Part shown: positions 34,631 through 44,560 of the stretch, one piece after another
Numbering within the stretch: the stretch's first letter is position 1
How the letters are laid out: every line of letters begins with the position of its first letter
Origin: an uncultured Porticoccus sp.
GTDB taxonomy: Bacteria > Pseudomonadota > Gammaproteobacteria > Pseudomonadales > Porticoccaceae
NCBI GenBank assembly: GCA_947259505.1
Contig: CAMYLT010000003.1
Coordinates: forward strand, 124,001-188,000
Length of the DNA stretch: 64,000 bases
Direction: 5' to 3'
Program-made: the position numbers and the translations under genes
Notes under the pieces: generated by a model
The model's database searches: none
Seen by the model: only the letters and a program-made list of their open reading frames with translations
What the model was told of the DNA's origin: nothing

Positions 34631-36715
34631 TCAGTCGTCGGCGTTGAAGTCGTAGTCCATTTGGCGTGAGGGTGGCTGCAGGAAATGCCCCTGAATGTAG
34701 TGGACGCCGCAAGTCCACAAGGTGGGGATCATGTCGGCACGCTCTACAAACGGCACGATGATTTTTTCTTCGGCGCCTTTAAGCTGGCCGATCAGATTCT
34801 CCACTTCCTCCAGGCTTTCTTCGCTCTGATAGGCCTTCTCGATGATGACACTGTCGAATTTGACGTAATTGACAGACAGTTTGTGTAGTAACTTCATGGG
34901 TTCGATTGCCAGTCCAAAGTGGGAAAGAGCGACATCACCATTGATTTTGCTCAGCTCATTAATCAATTCGACCGAGCGATTAAATTGTCGGGCCAGATCG
35001 ATTTCACGCAGCTGAAAGATCACCTGACGGGGTGAAAGGTTGGAGGCCTTGAGTGCGACTTTCAACCAGGAAATGAAGCCTTCATCGCAGATGGTCTGGC
35101 TACTGATGTTGATAAACAGTCGGGTATTCGGAGCTCTTTTAAGGGTTTCTGTCAGATTTTTGAGCGCCTCCAAAATAACCCATCGATCAATCTCAGCCGC
35201 TACAGTGGTTTTAAAGACTTTGGCAATAAAGTTTTCCGGAAGCGACGCGGTTTGTGGCCCCTCTTTGGTATGCAGTAGCACTTCGTAGAACTCTTCCTTT
35301 GTGCCTTGCAGCGGAATCACCGGCTGGTAGAACAACTCGAATTGCTTGCCTTCGAGCATGGCTCTCACAGATTCAGTCAGGTCTTCTTCACAGAATTCGT
35401 GTCCGATCTCGGACTCGTAGAGTTTTGCACCATTTGCAAATCTACCGTCATTGGCCTGGTAGAGTTCATTGAGGGCAGAGAGTGCTCGGTCTATACAGCC
35501 TTCTGCAGTGGTGACTGTCTCACTGATGACCGTAGCGCCTATGCCCATAGTTAGCGTGTAGGTACGGTCTTCCAGTTCAAAAACACTGGCAGCGATACTT
35601 TCGCACAGGTGTGTGGCGTAGTGCAGGCCAGCGTCTGCCCCCGTACTTTGCATGAGCATGACAAAGGTATCTTCTTTAAAGCGCTTGAAAGGAAAATCCT
35701 GCTGATTTTCGTCGTTGATTTTTTCAACCAGCTGGGAAATCAGCTGTTCAGTATTTTGAATGCCAAGTTCACTCAGTGTGTTGAGGTAGTTATCCAGCGT
35801 GACATACAACATGATGGAGCTGTTATGTTTTAGTGCTGCCTGGCGGATGGCGATGTTGATGGTTTCAATCACCTTGTCCCGCTGAATGCTAATGGCATTG
35901 CCATCGTCGATGAGCATTCCTTCCTGGCTGCTTGTTACTCCATCCAGAAATTCACGGCTAATCAGGAATTCCAGTGCCGGTTCGCCCTGATAATCCACCT
36001 TGGCAATACGTGCTTCTATCGGTACTGGTATCCGGTCGTTGGTGATGCCAGTGAACGTCAGGTGCTCTGCGTAGATATCTTCGTTTTCCTCAATAGGACG
36101 CAGGTATTCCTTGAGGCGGGGGTGGTCTTCGTGGGCAATGGTGTCAATAACGGGTAGGCAGGACATGTTGTCGCCTTCCAGATGCCCAAACAGTTGCGCA
36201 TAACTGTCATTGACAAACAGATAGGTGCCCTCCTGAACAATGGCGATGGCATCTACTGATGAACTGAGCAGTCGATCACAACGGCTCTCTGATTCAGCGT
36301 AGCGGCGGCGGCAATTGCGCAGTCGGCGGCGTTGTTCCAGATCGTAGCGAGTGCGGGCCACCACCAGCAATAGGTGTTGGTCTTCGTCCATGGGGATCAC
36401 ATCCGCTGCGCCCAGGCGTAAACCCTCGACGATGTCCTGGGGGCTGTGTTCGTCGGAAATCAGGATGACCGGGGTGTCGGTGTTGAGTCGGCGTATCAGG
36501 GAAAAAATTGCTTTTGCGGGCAGTTTGGTGCTGCTTACCTGGCCGATGATAAGGTCCCAGGGTTTGTCCTGCAGGAGCTTGGAGAGTACATCCTCCTGAT
36601 CCACATGTTTTGACTCGGCCCGATAATTGGCATTTCGCAGCAGGCTTACGATGCGATTGGCTTCTTCAAAGCTGTCATGAACCAGTAGAAGTTTCAGGGC
36701 GTTGTCTGATGCCAT
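34631..36715 (-). CDS. FimX-like REC–PAS–GGDEF–EAL protein with degenerate catalytic sites
   Basis: A 694-residue cytoplasmic multidomain protein. Domains: receiver-like (about 1-125, LLLVHDSFEEANRIV, lacking a clear phospho-acceptor Asp since DLIIGQ replaces it), PAS (about 145-255), GGDEF (about 275-435) in which the GGDEF loop reads FKEDTF, and EAL (about 450-690) in which EAL reads EVL (FYEVLLHTKE). The same substitution pattern type occurs in Pseudomonas FimX, a c-di-GMP receptor for type IV pilus assembly, so a receptor rather than an enzyme is likely. Start ATG 36715. Convergent with serB, as in relatives where fimX and serB are close. Confidence 0.87.
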   Translation of the reverse strand: MASDNALKLLLVHDSFEEANRIVSLLRNANYRAESKHVDQEDVLSKLLQDKPWDLIIGQVSSTKLPAKAIFSLIRRLNTDTPVILISDEHSPQDIVEGLRLGAADVIPMDEDQHLLLVVARTRYDLEQRRRLRNCRRRYAESESRCDRLLSSSVDAIAIVQEGTYLFVNDSYAQLFGHLEGDNMSCLPVIDTIAHEDHPRLKEYLRPIEENEDIYAEHLTFTGITNDRIPVPIEARIAKVDYQGEPALEFLISREFLDGVTSSQEGMLIDDGNAISIQRDKVIETINIAIRQAALKHNSSIMLYVTLDNYLNTLSELGIQNTEQLISQLVEKINDENQQDFPFKRFKEDTFVMLMQSTGADAGLHYATHLCESIAASVFELEDRTYTLTMGIGATVISETVTTAEGCIDRALSALNELYQANDGRFANGAKLYESEIGHEFCEEDLTESVRAMLEGKQFELFYQPVIPLQGTKEEFYEVLLHTKEGPQTASLPENFIAKVFKTTVAAEIDRWVILEALKNLTETLKRAPNTRLFINISSQTICDEGFISWLKVALKASNLSPRQVIFQLREIDLARQFNRSVELINELSKINGDVALSHFGLAIEPMKLLHKLSVNYVKFDSVIIEKAYQSEESLEEVENLIGQLKGAEEKIIVPFVERADMIPTLWTCGVHYIQGHFLQPPSRQMDYDFNADD

Positions 36716-36895
36716 CTTGAATCGATTCCTCAATGTCTGGTCAATAGTGCGGACCTAATAATCGGCCATTATAGAGTAATGATGACGCTATATCACAGCA
36801 GGCAGCCAATGGCGTAGACAGGTAAGGGCTGGGGTATGGTGGCGGGGCACAACTTTTGTGGGGTGCATCACAAAACAGGTCGCGCCCCACACCTA

Positions 36896-37900
36896 TCACA
36901 ATGGCACCTTGTGAGGTGCATAAGGGGTTTCTCGTACCAATTTTGGTACCAGATAGCCTGGCAGGGAGGTCATCAAATTCTGGTGGAGCTGGCGGGCCTG
37001 TTGGTCAGAGACGGCAAAGTGTGCGGCGCCGCTGATCCGGTCAAGCTGGTGCAAGTAGTAAGGTAGAACACCGCATTCGAACAATCGCTCCGATAGTCGT
37101 TCCAGGGTGTCTTGCGCGTTATTAATCCCGGCCAGTAGCACGGTCTGATTTAGTAGCGTGACGTTGCTTTTTTTGAGCCGCCGTAAAGCAGCGTCGACAC
37201 TGTCATCCAGTTCGTTGGGATGGTTAGAGTGAATCACCATGGATGTGTGGAAGCGGTTGTCGCCCAACCATTGCAAACAGTTGTCGGTAATTCGGTCAGG
37301 AATCACCACCGGCAGGCGAGTGTGGATGCGTAGTCGTTTTAGGTGAGGTATCGATTCGAGCTGCTCGACCAACCATTGCAGTTGTCGGTCGCTGGCGGCC
37401 AGTGGGTCGCCACCACTGAAAATCACCTCGGTGATAGAGCTGTCTTGCGCAATATAGTCCAGTGCCTGTTGCCACTCTCCTCTTCCTGGCTTGTTGTCTC
37501 CATAGGGAAAGTGACGGCGAAAGCAGTAGCGGCAGTTGATGGCGCAATTGGGGCTGACAATCAGCAGCACCCGACCGTGATATTTGTGGATTAGCCCTGG
37601 TGCCGGGTTTGAGCTTTGCTCTTCAAGCGGGTCTGTGCTGTATCCGGGGGTGTCCAGTAATTCGGTGCCGAGGGGTAGTACCTGGCGCAGTAGTGGATCG
37701 TTTGCATTGCCTTTTTCTATGCGCTGCAGGTAAGCCGCAGGCACCCGCAACGGGAAATCCCCGTGGCCTGCAAGCGCTCCTTCCAGCAATTCAGGATCGA
37801 GTTCCAGTAGTTGAAGTAGTTCTCTGGGGTCGCGAATGCTGGTGGCAAGTTGTTCTTGCCAGCTCAGGCTATCCACAGTTGTGGCAGAACCGGTTATCAT
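36896..37900 (-). CDS. epmB: EF-P beta-lysylation protein EpmB (lysine 2,3-aminomutase-like)
   Basis: Radical-SAM, PLP-dependent aminomutase converting lysine to (R)-beta-lysine, which EpmA attaches to EF-P. The SAM cluster motif is [17 protein letters not shown], followed by [14 protein letters not shown] and the [13 protein letters not shown] segment; the PLP-binding lysine region lies in the later [17 protein letters not shown] area and family-typical [12 protein letters not shown] 37900 is chosen (the frame extends six codons further). Divergent from efp with a 46-nt gap, so both promoters lie there or within the coding starts. Confidence 0.95.
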   Translation of the reverse strand: MITGSATTVDSLSWQEQLATSIRDPRELLQLLELDPELLEGALAGHGDFPLRVPAAYLQRIEKGNANDPLLRQVLPLGTELLDTPGYSTDPLEEQSSNPAPGLIHKYHGRVLLIVSPNCAINCRYCFRRHFPYGDNKPGRGEWQQALDYIAQDSSITEVIFSGGDPLAASDRQLQWLVEQLESIPHLKRLRIHTRLPVVIPDRITDNCLQWLGDNRFHTSMVIHSNHPNELDDSVDAALRRLKKSNVTLLNQTVLLAGINNAQDTLERLSERLFECGVLPYYLHQLDRISGAAHFAVSDQQARQLHQNLMTSLPGYLVPKLVRETPYAPHKVPL

Positions 37901-37946
37901 AGCGCGCTCTTTTTTCAAGAAGTATTTACCGAGTGTTGAGGCAATA

Positions 37947-38510
37947 ATGGCTAACTATTCTACCAACGAATTTCGCTCCGGTCTGAAAGTCATGCTGGAT
38001 GGCGATCCCTGCTCCATTGTGGAGAACGAGTTTGTCAAACCCGGCAAGGGGCAGGCATTTAACCGGGTGCGCCTGCGTAACCTGAAATCAGGTCGTGTCT
38101 GGGAGCGTACCTTCAAGTCCGGCGACTCTCTGGAAGGCGCCGACGTGACTGACCGCGATATGCAATACCTCTACAACGACGGTGAGTATTGGCACTTTAT
38201 GGAGCCGGACACTTTCGAACAGCATCAGGCAGATGCCAAAATCGTTGGTGATGCCGCCCATTGGCTGAGTGAGCAAGACACGGTTATTGTGACCCTCTAT
38301 AACGGCGCGCCGTTGTCAGTGACACCGCCAAATCACGTGGAGCTGGAAATTGTTGAAACTGATCCGGGTTTGAAAGGTGATACCGCCCAAGGTGGTACCA
38401 AACCGGCTACTCTGACCACGGGTGCTGTGGTCAAGGTGCCACTGTTTCTGAATATCGGTGACAAGGTGCGAGTTGATACCCGTAATGGAGAATATCTCAG
38501 TCGAGCCTGA
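37947..38510 (+). CDS. efp: Translation elongation factor P
   Basis: 187-residue factor that relieves ribosome stalling at polyproline stretches. The modified loop is [13 protein letters not shown], with the acceptor lysine in PGKGQ, consistent with beta-lysylation by EpmA/EpmB, both encoded alongside. Three OB-like domains with the C-terminal signature [22 protein letters not shown] (split here). A long upstream open frame was dropped because ATG 37947 starts the conserved N-terminus [15 protein letters not shown]. Confidence 0.97.
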   Translation: MANYSTNEFRSGLKVMLDGDPCSIVENEFVKPGKGQAFNRVRLRNLKSGRVWERTFKSGDSLEGADVTDRDMQYLYNDGEYWHFMEPDTFEQHQADAKIVGDAAHWLSEQDTVIVTLYNGAPLSVTPPNHVELEIVETDPGLKGDTAQGGTKPATLTTGAVVKVPLFLNIGDKVRVDTRNGEYLSRA

Positions 38511-38557
38511 GTTCCCTCTGTGCACTCCTGTGCCTCCGGGAATCTGCTGGGATAGCG

Positions 38558-38582
38558 AGGGTGGCTGAGGCCGCCCTTTTTA
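38558..38582 (+). terminator. Intrinsic terminator after efp
   Basis: AGGGTGGC (38558-38565) pairs with GCCGCCCT (38570-38577) around TGAG and is followed by a T-rich tract. It separates efp from epmA, although some read-through is likely. Confidence 0.8.
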
Positions 38583-38613
38583 TTTTGACGGGCTGGGAAT
38601 TGAACGAACTGCG

Positions 38614-39570
38614 ATGACAAACTGGCAGCCAACCGCGACTTTGGAAACCCTGGCTCAGCGCGCCCATTTGCTGGCCCATATTCGTGCATTTTTTAATGCC
38701 GCCGGCATTCTGGAAGTGGATGTTCCCGTGCTCGCGGATACCGGTGTCACCGATCCGCATATCGACTGCCTGCAAGTTCAGGTCAATGGCCGTCTCCAGT
38801 ACCTGCAAAGCTCGCCGGAATATTACATGAAACGGCTGTTGGCGGCGGGAAGCGGCAGTATCTACTACCTCGGACGGGCCTTTCGTGATGGAGAGGCCGG
38901 TCGTCGTCACAACCCCGAATTCACTATGCTTGAGTGGTATCGCCCCGGTTGGGATGAGCACCGCTTGATGGAAGAGTTGATATCGCTGTTGGCCAGTCTG
39001 CAACCTGCCTGGGCCATTCATAAGGTGGCCTATGGAAAGCTGTTTCAGCAGGTGACCGGGCTGGATCCTCACAACGCCCCGCTAGATTCCGTTCAGCAAA
39101 AGGCGTGTGAATTGTCTGGTCGTTCATTTGAAGAGGAAAGCCGCAGTACCTGTCTGGACCTTATCTTTAGCCTGGTGGTGGAGCCATCATTGCCCGACGG
39201 CTTGGTCATGGTGCATGACTATCCGGCTTGCCAGGCCGCACTGGCACGACTTGATCATGATGCCGATGGCAATTTGGTGGCGCGACGCTTTGAAGCCTTT
39301 CTCAACCGCATGGAGCTGGCTAATGGCTATTTCGAGTTAACCGATCCTGTTGAGCAAAAAAGTCGTTTTGACGCCGACCTGGCCTTGCGCATGGCCACGG
39401 GTAAGCATCAGATGCCAGTCGATAAGCGACTGTTGGCGGCGATGTCTGTTGGCTTGCCGTCTTGTGCCGGTGTGGCGCTTGGAGTGGATCGGTTGCTAAT
39501 GCAATGCTTGAAGCTGGACGATATTCGTCAAACACTACCCTTCGCATTTGGATCAGATAATGAAAACTGA
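38614..39570 (+). CDS. epmA: EF-P--(R)-beta-lysine ligase EpmA
   Basis: Class II lysyl-tRNA-synthetase paralogue of 318 residues lacking the anticodon-binding domain; activates (R)-beta-lysine and transfers it to EF-P. Class II motif 2 is in [27 protein letters not shown] (seen as [20 protein letters not shown]) and motif 3 as [17 protein letters not shown]. With efp and epmB next door, the whole modification pathway is clustered. Its end overlaps the start of miaA by 11 nt, so the tRNA-modification gene is tied to this operon. Confidence 0.96.
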   Translation: MTNWQPTATLETLAQRAHLLAHIRAFFNAAGILEVDVPVLADTGVTDPHIDCLQVQVNGRLQYLQSSPEYYMKRLLAAGSGSIYYLGRAFRDGEAGRRHNPEFTMLEWYRPGWDEHRLMEELISLLASLQPAWAIHKVAYGKLFQQVTGLDPHNAPLDSVQQKACELSGRSFEEESRSTCLDLIFSLVVEPSLPDGLVMVHDYPACQAALARLDHDADGNLVARRFEAFLNRMELANGYFELTDPVEQKSRFDADLALRMATGKHQMPVDKRLLAAMSVGLPSCAGVALGVDRLLMQCLKLDDIRQTLPFAFGSDNEN

Positions 39571-40555
39571 GGCGTTGCCTGCGGCCATTTTTCTGATGGG
39601 ACCCACGGCCACGGGTAAGACTGATTTGGCTGTTGCCCTTCGCGAGCATTTGCCTGTGGAGCTGATCAGCGTTGATTCGGCCCTGGTATACCGGAACATG
39701 GATATCGGCACGGCCAAGCCTTCAGCAGAGCTGCTAGAGGCAGTTCCACATCGATTGATCAATATACGTGATCCCGCAGAACCTTATTCTGCGGCCGAGT
39801 TTGTACGTGATGCGCGACAGGCTATGACGGAAATTACCGCCTCTGGGAGAATCCCTCTGTTGGTGGGCGGTACCATGATGTATTTCAAGGCGCTACTGGA
39901 TGGTTTGGCAGACATGCCCTCCGCCGATCCCGAGATGCGCAGGTTGATTGAGCTGGAGGCAGCTGAAAAGGGGTGGCCCTGGATGCATCGGCAATTAGCC
40001 GAGGTCGATCCGGAGGCCGCTGCCGAGTTGCACCCCAATCATTCTCAGCGGATTCAGCGAGCATTAGAAGTCTACCGCACCACTGGCAAGCCGTTGTCAG
40101 AATTCAAGCGCGAGCAGGGCGAGGGCGGCAGCGGCCTAGGGCCGATCCGAAATGCCTATCAGGTTGTCCAGCTCGCCCTGTTGCCGCACGATCGCTCTTT
40201 GTTGCACCGGCGTATTGAGAGGCGTTTCAAGCTGATGCTGGAAGAGGGTTTTGACGAGGAGGTGAGGGCGCTATATCGTCGCGGAGATCTCCATGCCGAC
40301 CTTCCTTCCGTTCGCGCGGTGGGCTACCGCCAGATGTGGCAATATTTGGAAGGACAGATTGACTACGTGCAGATGGTAGAGATGGCCCTCGCGGCTACCC
40401 GCCAGTTGGCGAAGCGCCAGCTAACTTGGCTGCGCGGATGGCCAGACCTGTATGAACTTTTTATTGATAATGTGACTCATCCGGCAATGAATTTGCTCGA
40501 CATTAAGGCAGAAACCTTGAAAATTCTTGAAAATGAACCCATATACAAGGTGTAG
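39560..40555 (+). CDS. miaA: tRNA dimethylallyltransferase MiaA
   Basis: Transfers a dimethylallyl group to A37 of tRNAs reading UNN codons. P-loop [14 protein letters not shown], the substrate aspartate region [36 protein letters not shown], and the later [17 protein letters not shown] and [15 protein letters not shown] are conserved. 331 aa. ATG 39560 is chosen; an in-frame TTG four codons upstream is less likely. In many gammaproteobacteria miaA directly follows mutL, but here it follows epmA. Confidence 0.96.
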   Translation: MKTEALPAAIFLMGPTATGKTDLAVALREHLPVELISVDSALVYRNMDIGTAKPSAELLEAVPHRLINIRDPAEPYSAAEFVRDARQAMTEITASGRIPLLVGGTMMYFKALLDGLADMPSADPEMRRLIELEAAEKGWPWMHRQLAEVDPEAAAELHPNHSQRIQRALEVYRTTGKPLSEFKREQGEGGSGLGPIRNAYQVVQLALLPHDRSLLHRRIERRFKLMLEEGFDEEVRALYRRGDLHADLPSVRAVGYRQMWQYLEGQIDYVQMVEMALAATRQLAKRQLTWLRGWPDLYELFIDNVTHPAMNLLDIKAETLKILENEPIYKV

Positions 40556-40667
40556 GCCTGAGAGTATTATTGCTGGCTTATATGGATTTCTAGCTTCGCC
40601 GTACACGAATGTGTAATTGGTTGTTTTTACGGCGGTTTATTTTGTTCCTTTATTGAGGAGAACCCTA

Positions 40668-40928
40668 ATGTCGAAAGGGCATAATCTACAAGACCCTTTT
40701 CTAAACGTCTTGCGAAAAGAACGTATTCCTGTCTCTATCTTTCTGGTGAACGGTATTAAATTGCAGGGCCAAATTGAGTCTTTTGACCAGTTTGTGGTGC
40801 TGTTGAAAAATACGGTTAGCCAGATGGTATACAAACACGCCATCTCCACTGTCGTTCCCTCCCGCCCTGTACGCCTGCCTATGGCGACTCCCGGTGGCCC
40901 GGACGATATGATGGACGCTGGCGAGTAG
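40668..40928 (+). CDS. hfq: RNA chaperone Hfq
   Basis: 86-residue Sm-like hexameric chaperone that matches small RNAs to mRNAs. Sm1 is [19 protein letters not shown] and Sm2 is the [11 protein letters not shown] segment; the distal N-terminal [15 protein letters not shown] is conserved. The C-terminal tail is short, as in Pseudomonas. ATG 40668 has a GAGGAG ribosome site seven nt upstream. It sits between miaA and hflX, the classical arrangement. Confidence 0.98.
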   Translation: MSKGHNLQDPFLNVLRKERIPVSIFLVNGIKLQGQIESFDQFVVLLKNTVSQMVYKHAISTVVPSRPVRLPMATPGGPDDMMDAGE

Positions 40929-40943
40929 ATTAAGAGGTACTGA

Positions 40944-42257
40944 TTGTTTTTTGATCGCCCCGAGTCCGGTGAAATTGCCGTATTGGTTCACATGAACCTA
41001 GGCAGTGAGGATGAACCGGAAGATCCCCGGGAGTTTGAAGAGCTGGTGCTTTCCGCTGGTGGCGATCCGGTTGCCCTGATTTCAGGGCACCGTAGAGCGC
41101 CTCACCCAAAATATTTTGTGGGCACCGGCAAACTCGATGAGTTGTCCTCTCAGGTGCAGGAAGCTTGCGCCGAACTGGTGATTTTCAACCACAATCTTTC
41201 CCCCAGTCAGGAACGGAACCTTGAAAGTGTTCTGAAGTGCCGGGTGCTTGACCGCACCGGGCTGATTCTTGATATTTTTGCGCAGCGTGCACGTACCCAT
41301 GAGGGTAAGTTGCAAGTTGAATTGGCTCAGTTGCAGCACATGTCGACACGACTGGTGCGTGGCTGGACCCACTTGGAGCGACAAAAAGGGGGGATTGGCC
41401 TTCGAGGTCCGGGTGAAACCCAGCTGGAAACGGACCGCCGCCTGTTGCGTGCTCGCATCAAGTCCATTCAGAAACGCCTCGAAAAGGTGCGCCGTCAGCG
41501 GGACCAGGGTCGACGATCCCGGCGCCGTGCCGACCTTCCCACATTGTCACTGGTGGGGTACACCAATGCCGGAAAGTCCTCATTGTTTAATCGGCTCACC
41601 GATGCTGAGGTCTACGCTGCCGACCAATTGTTTGCCACCCTTGATCCCACCATGCGGCGTATCGAACTCGAGGGTCTCGGCCCGGTAGTATTGGCGGATA
41701 CAGTGGGCTTCATTAGTCACTTGCCGCATAAATTGGTAGAAGCTTTTCGTGCCACATTGGAGGAGGCGGCCAGTGCGTCATTGCTGCTCCATGTGGTCGA
41801 TGCACACAATGATGAGCGAGCCATAAACATCGCGCGTGTCAATGAGGTGTTGTCTGAGATCGGGGCGTTGGAACTGCCCACCCTGACGGTATTCAACAAG
41901 ATTGATTTGCTGGAACATTCGGCTCCCCGTCTGGAGCGCGATGGTAACGGGCGTCCCTGTGCTGTGTGGCTGTCTGCCCAGACGGGTGAGGGCTGTGATT
42001 TATTATTGCAGGCCATCAGCGAACTGCTGGCCAATGAGACGGTTCACGATACATTTTTGTTGTCTCCTGACATGGGACGGCTGCGCGCCTTGCTTTACAG
42101 CAACAATGCGGTTGTTTCCGAATCCCCGGGCGATGAGGGCGATCTGATGATGGAGGTTGCTCTGCAGAAGGCCGACTTTCTAAAGATACTGAAGTCAGAG
42201 AATCTGTCTATGGAGCAGTTGCGTAGACTATCTGATTCAAATCGCAAAATTGCTTAG
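40944..42257 (+). CDS. hflX: Ribosome-rescue GTPase HflX
   Basis: 437-residue GTPase that splits stalled ribosomes. N-terminal HflX domain with VALISGHRRAPHPKYFVGTGKLDEL (read as HRRAPHPKYFVGTGKLDEL), a helical linker with GETQLETDRRLLRARI, then the G domain: G1 GYTNAGKSSLFN, G3 DTVGFISHLPH, G4 NKIDLL. It starts at TTG 40944, supported by AGAGG seven nt upstream and by the MFF-type N-terminus shared with Pseudomonas HflX. Fifteen nt after hfq. Confidence 0.96.
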   Translation: MFFDRPESGEIAVLVHMNLGSEDEPEDPREFEELVLSAGGDPVALISGHRRAPHPKYFVGTGKLDELSSQVQEACAELVIFNHNLSPSQERNLESVLKCRVLDRTGLILDIFAQRARTHEGKLQVELAQLQHMSTRLVRGWTHLERQKGGIGLRGPGETQLETDRRLLRARIKSIQKRLEKVRRQRDQGRRSRRRADLPTLSLVGYTNAGKSSLFNRLTDAEVYAADQLFATLDPTMRRIELEGLGPVVLADTVGFISHLPHKLVEAFRATLEEAASASLLLHVVDAHNDERAINIARVNEVLSEIGALELPTLTVFNKIDLLEHSAPRLERDGNGRPCAVWLSAQTGEGCDLLLQAISELLANETVHDTFLLSPDMGRLRALLYSNNAVVSESPGDEGDLMMEVALQKADFLKILKSENLSMEQLRRLSDSNRKIA

Positions 42258-42414
42258 TCTGTTAGCTGCCTCAGGATGCCGCGGTCAGGCACCAGTTTTT
42301 GGGTGTGTTCAGGGGGCGGTTTAAGTCGATTAAGGTACTTAAAACATAGTATTTACAGGCTGGCTTGGTACAATCAGCAGCCGTTTTACAACGCGCTATA
42401 TTTCGGAGAAAACT

Positions 42415-43542
42415 ATGGCTTGGAATGAGCCCGGTGGTGGCAAAGACCCTTGGGGGGGTAATAGTGGTAATGGCGGCCCTCCGGATTTGGATGAGGCGCT
42501 GAACAAGCTGCGTGCTCGTTTTGACAAGATTTTTGGCGGCTCCGGCGGCGGCAAGAGTGGTTCTGGTAACAGTCTGCTAGCGATCGTGTTGGGAGTGGTT
42601 GTTGTTGGTTGGGGGCTGTTTGGCTTCTACCAGGTCGACGAAAAAGAAAAGGCTGTTGTGTTGCGCCTAGGTAAATATCTGGACACAGTCGGGTCGGGAT
42701 TGCATTGGAGGCCGATGTTGATTGACCGGGTCTACCAAGTGCGTGTGACAGAAGAGCGGCAATATTCTTCTCGCGGACAGATGTTGACCGAGGATGAAAA
42801 TATTGTAGAACTGCCCTTGACCGTGCAGTACAACATCAGTGATGTAAAAGCATTTGTCCTGAATGTGAAGAATCCTGAAGTGAGTCTCCGTCACGCCACT
42901 GACAGTGCGCTACGTCACGTCGTCGGTAGCAGCAAGCTGGATGAAGTGGTCTCCACTGGTCGCGGCAAAATTGCCGATGAAGTGAAGCTGCGCCTGCAGC
43001 AGTATCTGGATAACTACGGCACCGGGATTTTGGTGCGCAAGATCAACATTCAGGAAGCGAAGCCGCCGACCGAGGTCAAAGCAGCCTACGATGATGTCAT
43101 CAAGGCGCGTGAGGATCGGGAGCGTCTGATTAATGAGGCGCAGTCCTACTCCAACGGTGTCATTCCGGAGGCGCGAGGTAAAGCTCAGCGCATGATTGAA
43201 GATTCGCACGGCTATCGTGAACAGGTGGTTGCTGAGGCCCAGGGTGAAGCGAGTCGTTTTGAGGCGCTATTGTTTGAGTATAAAAAGGCACCTGAGGTCA
43301 CTCGCCAAAGGCTGTATTTGGATGCGATGCAAGATGTCATGAGCAACAGTTCCAAGGTGCTGGTGGACGTTAAGGGTGGTAATAACATGCTCTATCTTCC
43401 TCTCGATAAAATCGTTGATACTGGCGTCTCCAGCAAGCAGTCAACTGGATTGAGTGGCACAGAAGTGAAAAGCATTGCGGATGAAGTGGTTAATCGTTTG
43501 AAGCGAGAGTCCACTACTTCGACTCGGCGGGAGGTGCGCTGA
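42415..43542 (+). CDS. hflK: FtsH regulator HflK
   Basis: Inner-membrane SPFH/band-7 protein that, with HflC, forms a large cage around FtsH protease. A glycine-rich N-terminus (WNEPGGGKDPWGG) precedes one transmembrane helix (SLLAIVLGVVVVGWGLFGFY, about residues 56-75) and the band-7 domain starting at EKEKAVVLRLGKYLDTV. 375 aa. A 157-nt gap after hflX presumably carries its promoter, but none was convincing. Stop and hflC start overlap (TGATG). Confidence 0.96.
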   Translation: MAWNEPGGGKDPWGGNSGNGGPPDLDEALNKLRARFDKIFGGSGGGKSGSGNSLLAIVLGVVVVGWGLFGFYQVDEKEKAVVLRLGKYLDTVGSGLHWRPMLIDRVYQVRVTEERQYSSRGQMLTEDENIVELPLTVQYNISDVKAFVLNVKNPEVSLRHATDSALRHVVGSSKLDEVVSTGRGKIADEVKLRLQQYLDNYGTGILVRKINIQEAKPPTEVKAAYDDVIKAREDRERLINEAQSYSNGVIPEARGKAQRMIEDSHGYREQVVAEAQGEASRFEALLFEYKKAPEVTRQRLYLDAMQDVMSNSSKVLVDVKGGNNMLYLPLDKIVDTGVSSKQSTGLSGTEVKSIADEVVNRLKRESTTSTRREVR

Positions 43543-44414
43543 TGACTTCGCGTTCAACAGGTTTATTGGTGGTCCTGGCGCTGGTGCTCATACTGGCTAG
43601 CTCATCGTTGTATGTGGTTCAGGAAACCGAGAGAGCAGTCAAGCTGCGTTTCGGGCGTCTTATTGAAGGCGACATTACTCCCGGTTTACATATCAAGATT
43701 CCCTTTGCAGAGAAAGTGCGCAAGTTTGATGCCCGGGTTTTGACATTAGATGCGGAGCCAGCCAGTTTCTTTACGGTAGAGAAAAAGCGGGTAATCGTCG
43801 ATGCTTTCTCAAAGTGGCGCATTGCTGATGTAGATACTTATTATAAATCCACTGGTGGTAGTGAAGACGTCGCACATGATCGTCTGGCCAGTCGGGTTAA
43901 TGATGGCCTGCGCAACCAGTTCGGCGAGCGCACTTTGCATGACGTGGTCTCCGGGGAGCGTGATTTGCTGATGGAGCAAATCAAGGACTACCTGAATACC
44001 ACTGTGCGCCAGTCATTAGGTGTCGAAGTGGTTGATGTAAGGGTCAAGCGTATTGACCTGCCTCCAGAGGTGAGTGATCAGGTCTACCGCCGTATGACGG
44101 CGGAACGGGAAAAAGAAGCCCGTGAATTGCGTTCCAAGGGCGCGGAGGAAGCGGAAAAAATTCGTGCTGATGCTGATCGGCAGCGTACGATTTTGCTGGC
44201 CAACGCCTACCGCGAAGCGGAGGAATCCAAGGGTGAGGGTGATGCAGCGGCGACATCCATTTATGCCGGAGCTTACAACAAAGACCCTGAGTTCTACGCT
44301 TTTCAGCGTAGTCTTAAAGCCTATAAAGAAGCTTTCGCCAATAAAGGTGATGTGATGCTGGTCGACCCAGATAGCGATTTCTTCCGCTATTTGGATAAGC
44401 AGCAAGGCAAATAA
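43542..44414 (+). CDS. hflC: FtsH regulator HflC
   Basis: Partner of HflK, 290 residues. N-terminal membrane helix (LLVVLALVLILASSSLYVV) and band-7 domain (ETERAVKLRFGRLIEGDITPG); the C-terminal part with ERDLLMEQIKDYLNTT, EREKEARELRSKGAEEAEKI and the DPEFYAFQRSLKAYKE motif is typical. The overlap with hflK implies coupled 1:1 synthesis. Two hairpin terminators follow. Confidence 0.96.
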   Translation: MTSRSTGLLVVLALVLILASSSLYVVQETERAVKLRFGRLIEGDITPGLHIKIPFAEKVRKFDARVLTLDAEPASFFTVEKKRVIVDAFSKWRIADVDTYYKSTGGSEDVAHDRLASRVNDGLRNQFGERTLHDVVSGERDLLMEQIKDYLNTTVRQSLGVEVVDVRVKRIDLPPEVSDQVYRRMTAEREKEARELRSKGAEEAEKIRADADRQRTILLANAYREAEESKGEGDAAATSIYAGAYNKDPEFYAFQRSLKAYKEAFANKGDVMLVDPDSDFFRYLDKQQGK

Positions 44415-44420
44415 AACAAT

Positions 44421-44445
44421 GCGGGCTCCAAGAGCCCGCCGTTTT
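44421..44445 (+). terminator. Intrinsic terminator after hflKC
   Basis: GCGGGCTC (44421-44428) pairs perfectly with GAGCCCGC (44432-44439) around CAA, followed by C and GTTTT. Seven nt after the hflC stop. Confidence 0.8.
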
Positions 44446-44517
44446 GATGCGCATTGGGTTGGCTTTTGGTGTCAACAAAAGTGCAGCAAGCGATGAGAGA
44501 CAGTGGTAGAATGCCGA

Positions 44518-44540
44518 AACCGGGGCTCCCCGGTTTTTTT
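44518..44540 (+). terminator. Second terminator-like hairpin upstream of yjeT
   Basis: AACCGGGG (44518-44525) and CCCCGGTT (44528-44535) are perfect complements; the inner pairs open into a loop, and seven Ts end at 44540. It lies 20 nt before yjeT, so it backs up the first terminator or acts as a leader attenuator. Confidence 0.7.
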
Positions 44541-44560
44541 ATGGCTGTCTGAGTGTTTGT

